NCBI GenBank assembly: GCA_944393455.1
Contig: CALYAH010000134.1
Location: forward strand, 1-9,005
DNA from: an uncultured Clostridia bacterium
Lineage (GTDB): Bacteria; Bacillota; Clostridia; TANB77; CAG-508
Direction: 5' to 3'
DNA: 9,005 nucleotides
A model generated the notes under the pieces. That model ran no database searches. It had not been told where the DNA came from and worked only from the letters and a program-made list of their open reading frames with translations. Positions 6,281 to 9,005 of this stretch are shown piece by piece. The translations under genes were made by a program, and so were the position numbers. Positions within the stretch are counted from its first letter, which is position 1; every line of letters starts with the position of its first letter.

Positions 6281-6309
6281 AGTATACATTTTATTTATTC
6301 ATTCGTCAA
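6281..6309 (-). promoter_or_regulatory. Proximal promoter of rpn, overlapping its leader
   Basis: On the minus strand TTGACG (6309-6304) and TATACT (6286-6281) have a 17-base spacer. Transcription would begin at about 6274, inside the AAAGGAG ribosome site of the full-length protein, leaving a leader of about 9 bases without an intact site. Confidence 0.6.
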
Positions 6310-6576
6310 GTTTTATTTTAAAGTAAAGTTGAAAAGTTTGCTTATTTTCCCTCTACTTTTCTCTTTATTTTGTATATTTTAATTGTTTTTCTTTTTGAAA
6401 TTTTAAGAATAAAATTTTTGAATAAAATTGTTTAAAATTTAAAATATGCCCCTTTATTTTATGATCCCTAAAAAAGTATTACTATCGTATCTTACATTAT
6501 TTTCCAGAATTTGTCAAGTTTTATAAAATCCATCTTTTAAGAATTTTAAATATTTCATCGCAAAATTCGACAAAAA
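6310..6576. other. AT-rich divergent intergenic region without a gene
   Basis: No credible coding frame or structured RNA is seen between the rpn proximal promoter and the palindromic repeat. It holds the distal rpn promoter candidate and a twice-used AAAACTTGAC(A/G)AAT block on the minus strand (the -35 regions of both rpn promoters). The rest is A/T-rich low complexity. Confidence 0.6.
6489..6517 (-). promoter_or_regulatory. Distal promoter candidate of rpn
   Basis: The minus strand has a perfect TTGACA (6517-6512), a 17-base spacer and TAAGAT (6494-6489). A transcript from about 6482 would have a leader of about 215 bases and keep the full-length ribosome site, unlike the proximal start. 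The -10 box is only a 4/6 match. Confidence 0.45.
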
Positions 6577-6611
6577 AAATGAGACAGATTAGCTCTGTCC
6601 CATTTGTCTCA
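6577..6611 (-). repeat. Palindromic 35-base repeat, copy A (terminator-like)
   Basis: Read on the minus strand, the element begins TGAGACA, has GGGACAGAGC in the middle and ends TGTCTCATTT. It can fold with TGAGACA/TGTCTCA, or alternatively with AAATGGGACAGA/TCTGTCTCATTT around a GCTAA loop with one mismatch. A run of eight T follows on the minus strand, so it looks like a terminator in that direction although no minus-strand gene lies immediately upstream. It is 29/35 identical to copy B at 7626-7660, in opposite orientation. Confidence 0.8.
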
Positions 6612-6641
6612 CATTATTTTTCAAAAAGTTACTTTTTCCCC

Positions 6642-6668
6642 TTGAATTTCTTTTACTTTTAGTATAAT
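6642..6668 (+). promoter_or_regulatory. Candidate promoter of the DUF4912-GH57 operon
   Basis: TTGAAT (6642-6647) and a perfect TATAAT (6663-6668) are separated by 15 bases, shorter than ideal. The -10 lies about 40 bases before the start codon, which has AAGGAGG at 6697-6703. Confidence 0.55.
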
Positions 6669-6709
6669 ATATTAAAGAAAGTAAGAGAGATTACTTAAGG
6701 AGGATAAAA

Positions 6710-7663
6710 ATGCCAAGAAAAACAAAAGAACAAAAAGAATTAGAAAATAATTTAAAAGAACCAAAAAAAGCTACTACAACTACTAAAAAGACTGCTGCAA
6801 AAGCAAAAACTAGTGCTGAAAAAGAGTCTTCTACGGCCAAGTCAAAAGCTTCTACTGCAAAAAAAACATCTAAAAAGAATGTAACTACGGCTAAAAAGTC
6901 AACAAAAAAAACTACTTCTACATCTAAAAAGACAACAACAAAAGCTGTAGCAAAAAAGACTACTACATCTAAGAAAAAAACTGCTAGTAAAAAATCAACA
7001 AAATCTACTACAAAGAAAGCAGCTAAGAACAAAGTAGAAATTGTAGAATATTACGATTTACCTTATCGTTATAATCAAACTGTTGTAAAAGTTTTGGCCC
7101 AAACACCAACTAATTTGTTTATCTATTGGGATATTTCAGATGAGGACAGAAAAAACTTTGAAGAACAATATGGTAAGGACTTTTTTGAAACAACAAAACC
7201 AATTTTAATTGTTCATAATGACACTCTAGGTTATAGTTTTGAAGTAGAAATCAATGATTTTGCTAATAGCTGGTATTTGCATGTTGCAGATAGTAAATGT
7301 GATTATAGAATTGAACTTGGTAGACGTCCTATAGTAAAAACTGAAAAAATTAATGTTGATTATATTTATATATCTATGTCAAATGAAATTGAATCACCTA
7401 ATGATAGAATCTTATTTGATAAAAACCAAAAAATGGTTTATTTCAGAAATGTAAAAACGGGTACGCAAACCACAAAAAATATTACCTCTGTTTCTTTTAT
7501 TAGAAATATGGGCAAAATATATAATATATATGATTTATACAAGGCAATTTATAAAGATGAAAATATAGAAGAAATTTATGATTTGTCAAATCCTTCTTCT
7601 GGAAATCCTTCCTCACGGAATGTTTTGAGACACTTGGGACAGAGCAAAAGTGTCTCATTATAA
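6710..7663 (+). CDS. DUF4912-domain protein with Lys/Thr-rich N-terminal tail
   Basis: The protein has 317 residues. Residues 1-20 are a charged start, and about 20-108 is a low-complexity Lys/Thr/Ser/Ala segment (repeated KKT, AKK, SKK) resembling histone H1-like tails. Residues 109-295 match the DUF4912 pattern (LPYRYNQTVVKVLAQTPTNLFIYWDIS, then a GRRP segment and NEIESPNDR). The function of DUF4912 is not established; such genes are often next to GH57 branching enzymes, as here, which suggests a role in alpha-glucan metabolism or polysaccharide binding (inference). No signal peptide or membrane segment is seen. The tail could bind nucleic acid or another polyanion. The start ATG has AAGGAGG 6 bases before it. 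Residues 306-317 (LRHLGQSKSVSL) are encoded by the palindromic repeat copy B, so the natural C-terminus may have been replaced. The GH57 gene follows after 30 bases. Confidence 0.85.
   Translation: MPRKTKEQKELENNLKEPKKATTTTKKTAAKAKTSAEKESSTAKSKASTAKKTSKKNVTTAKKSTKKTTSTSKKTTTKAVAKKTTTSKKKTASKKSTKSTTKKAAKNKVEIVEYYDLPYRYNQTVVKVLAQTPTNLFIYWDISDEDRKNFEEQYGKDFFETTKPILIVHNDTLGYSFEVEINDFANSWYLHVADSKCDYRIELGRRPIVKTEKINVDYIYISMSNEIESPNDRILFDKNQKMVYFRNVKTGTQTTKNITSVSFIRNMGKIYNIYDLYKAIYKDENIEEIYDLSNPSSGNPSSRNVLRHLGQSKSVSL
7626..7660 (+). repeat. Palindromic 35-base repeat, copy B (inside a coding 3' end)
   Basis: This is the second copy of the repeat at 6577-6611, inverted relative to it on the chromosome. 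Shared blocks are TGAGACA, TGGGACAGAGC and TGTCTCATT. Its outer stem is ten perfect pairs (TGAGACACTT with AAGTGTCTCA). No T-run follows, so strong termination before the GH57 gene is not expected. It supplies the last 12 codons of the DUF4912 gene. Confidence 0.8.
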
Positions 7664-7693
7664 ATTATATATAAATAACAAAGGAGAATTATA

Positions 7694-9005
7694 ATGCAAG
7701 AAAAAAAAGGATATGTAAGTTTTGTACTTCATGCTCATCTTCCCTTTATCCATCATCCTGAGAGTGATGACTATTTAGAGGAATCTTCGCTATATGAAGC
7801 CATTTCAGAAACATATATACCATTACTTACTAATTTTCAAAAATTAGTTGATGAAGGTGTTAATTTTAGAATTACTATGTCTATGACACCTCCTCTACTT
7901 TCGATGTTAGATAATAAATTATTACAAAGAAAATATATTAAATATTTAAAAAAATTAATTGAGTTGTCTGAGAAAGAAATTAAAAGAACTGCTGGCGACG
8001 AACGTTTAAACAAACTTTCTCATTATTATTTTGACCGTTATTCAAATGATTTACACTTATTCAAAGATGTTTATAAATGTAATTTAATTGATGCTTTTAA
8101 ACACTTTCAAGATATTGGCGTTTTAGAAATCATTACTTGTGGTGCAACACATGGATATTTTCCTATCTTATATGTTAACGAAAAAACTGTAAAAGCTCAA
8201 ATTGCTGTTGGTGTTCAAACATATGAAAGGTATTTTGGAAGAAAACCACGCGGTATTTGGCTTCCTGAATGTGGATATGTTCCAGAGGCTGATAAGTATT
8301 TAAAAGAATTTGGAATTGATTATGTTATTACCGAAACACATGGTATTCTTTATGCTAATCCAACTCCTGTTTATGGTACTTTTGCTCCAATTGTTTCTCC
8401 TGAAGGAGTAATTGCTTTTGGACGTGATATTGAATCTTCTAGACAGGTATGGAGTTCTATTAATGGATATCCTGGTGATTTTAATTATAGAGAATTTTAT
8501 CGTGACATTGGTTATGACGCTGACTACGATTATATAAAACCTTATATTGCCCACAACGGAGTAAGAGTACATACTGGAATTAAATACTATAGAATTACTG
8601 GAAAAACTGAATTTAAAGATTATTATAATGTACAATGGGCTAAAGATTCAGCTGAAAAACAAGCTGGTCATTTCTTTGATTGTAGAACAAACCAAATCAA
8701 CCATTTATCTCAATATATGGATACCCCACCTATTATTTTATGTCCTTATGATGCTGAACTTTATGGACATTGGTGGTACGAAGGTCCTTATTGGTTATAT
8801 ATTTTATTTAAAAAAATCTATTATGATGATTGTAATTTTGAATTAATAACACCTTCTGAATATATTGACAGATATCCAAACATGCAAGTTTCTTCTCCTT
8901 GTCGTTCAAGTTGGGGCGCTAACGGTTATAGTGAAGTATGGTTAAATCCAAGTAATGACTATGCTCATAGACACTTACATGTTGCTGGAGATAGAATGTG
9001 TGAAT
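7694..9005 (+). CDS. GH57 1,4-alpha-glucan branching enzyme, N-terminal part (runs off right edge)
   Basis: The frame is open from the ATG at 7694 to the end of the window (437 residues, no stop), with AAGGAGA before the start. It shows the GH57 conserved regions: HAHLPF (13-18), the GIWLPECGY segment with the probable nucleophile E192, and CPYDAELYGHWWYEGP with the probable acid/base D353. The WLPECGY and YDAELYGHWW forms are typical of GH57 branching enzymes, which cut an alpha-1,4-glucan chain and rejoin it as an alpha-1,6 branch, rather than GH57 amylases or amylopullulanases. The HAHLPFIHHPE beginning is also characteristic. It would act in the cytoplasm on glycogen-like polymer; no signal peptide is seen. 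It is the second gene after the DUF4912 gene, 30 bases apart, and further glycogen genes may follow beyond the edge (inference). The missing C-terminal part would hold the helical domain. Confidence 0.92.
   Translation, partial: MQEKKGYVSFVLHAHLPFIHHPESDDYLEESSLYEAISETYIPLLTNFQKLVDEGVNFRITMSMTPPLLSMLDNKLLQRKYIKYLKKLIELSEKEIKRTAGDERLNKLSHYYFDRYSNDLHLFKDVYKCNLIDAFKHFQDIGVLEIITCGATHGYFPILYVNEKTVKAQIAVGVQTYERYFGRKPRGIWLPECGYVPEADKYLKEFGIDYVITETHGILYANPTPVYGTFAPIVSPEGVIAFGRDIESSRQVWSSINGYPGDFNYREFYRDIGYDADYDYIKPYIAHNGVRVHTGIKYYRITGKTEFKDYYNVQWAKDSAEKQAGHFFDCRTNQINHLSQYMDTPPIILCPYDAELYGHWWYEGPYWLYILFKKIYYDDCNFELITPSEYIDRYPNMQVSSPCRSSWGANGYSEVWLNPSNDYAHRHLHVAGDRMCE

Noticed and set aside
6691..7032. 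Minus-strand frame of 113 codons encoding an FFV-rich, membrane-like protein
   Set aside because: It is the exact complement of the Lys/Thr-rich repeats of the DUF4912 gene; the hydrophobic look comes from reading AAA/ACA/AAG codons backwards. The plus gene has a promoter and a strong ribosome site.
8300..8846. Open frames of 111 (minus) and 72 (plus, other frame) codons near the right edge
   Set aside because: Both overlap the intact GH57 frame, which has the family's catalytic motifs; neither has a recognisable product.

Overview
The window is AT-rich, with A/T-biased codons, strong AGGAGG-type ribosome binding sites and sigma-A-like promoters. Its gene content (bifunctional Rel, RecJ, acetyl-CoA carboxylase AccD/AccA, FabI, a GH57 branching enzyme with a DUF4912 partner) points to a low-GC Bacillota, most likely a Clostridia member. 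UGG is used for Trp and nothing suggests an altered genetic code. The species cannot be named from the sequence alone.

The left two thirds is transcribed leftward (minus strand) as three units, separated by two clear hairpin-plus-U-run terminators. Read in transcription order from the right they are: (1) a single Rpn-family PD-(D/E)XK nuclease gene (6265 to 5147); (2) accD-accA-fabI (4964 to 2449), covering malonyl-CoA formation and the last reduction step of fatty-acid elongation; (3) recJ-rel (2281 to beyond base 1), a single-strand exonuclease followed by the (p)ppGpp hydrolase/synthetase, which runs off the left edge. The right third is transcribed rightward: a gene for a Lys/Thr-rich tail plus DUF4912 domain, then a GH57 1,4-alpha-glucan branching enzyme that runs off the right edge. 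These two are probably the start of a glycogen/alpha-glucan operon.

The most interesting object is the rpn gene. Its reading frame contains an internal ATG (5452) preceded by a perfect AAAGGAG at ideal spacing, nearly a copy of the signal at the full-length start. Translation there would give a separate 101-residue C-terminal protein carrying 4-residue EGRK repeats. This is the arrangement of the RpnL toxin / RpnS intragenic antitoxin anti-phage systems. A proximal promoter is so close to the full-length start that its transcripts would lose the RpnL ribosome binding site, which suggests a way of favouring the small protein.

Other notable points: recJ carries a one-base frameshift that swaps the family's normal C-terminal strand for eight unrelated residues; two copies of a 35-base palindromic repeat (29/35 identical) flank the DUF4912 gene in inverted orientation, one encoding that protein's last residues; accD starts at TTG; and the best accA start is eleven codons inside its longest open frame.
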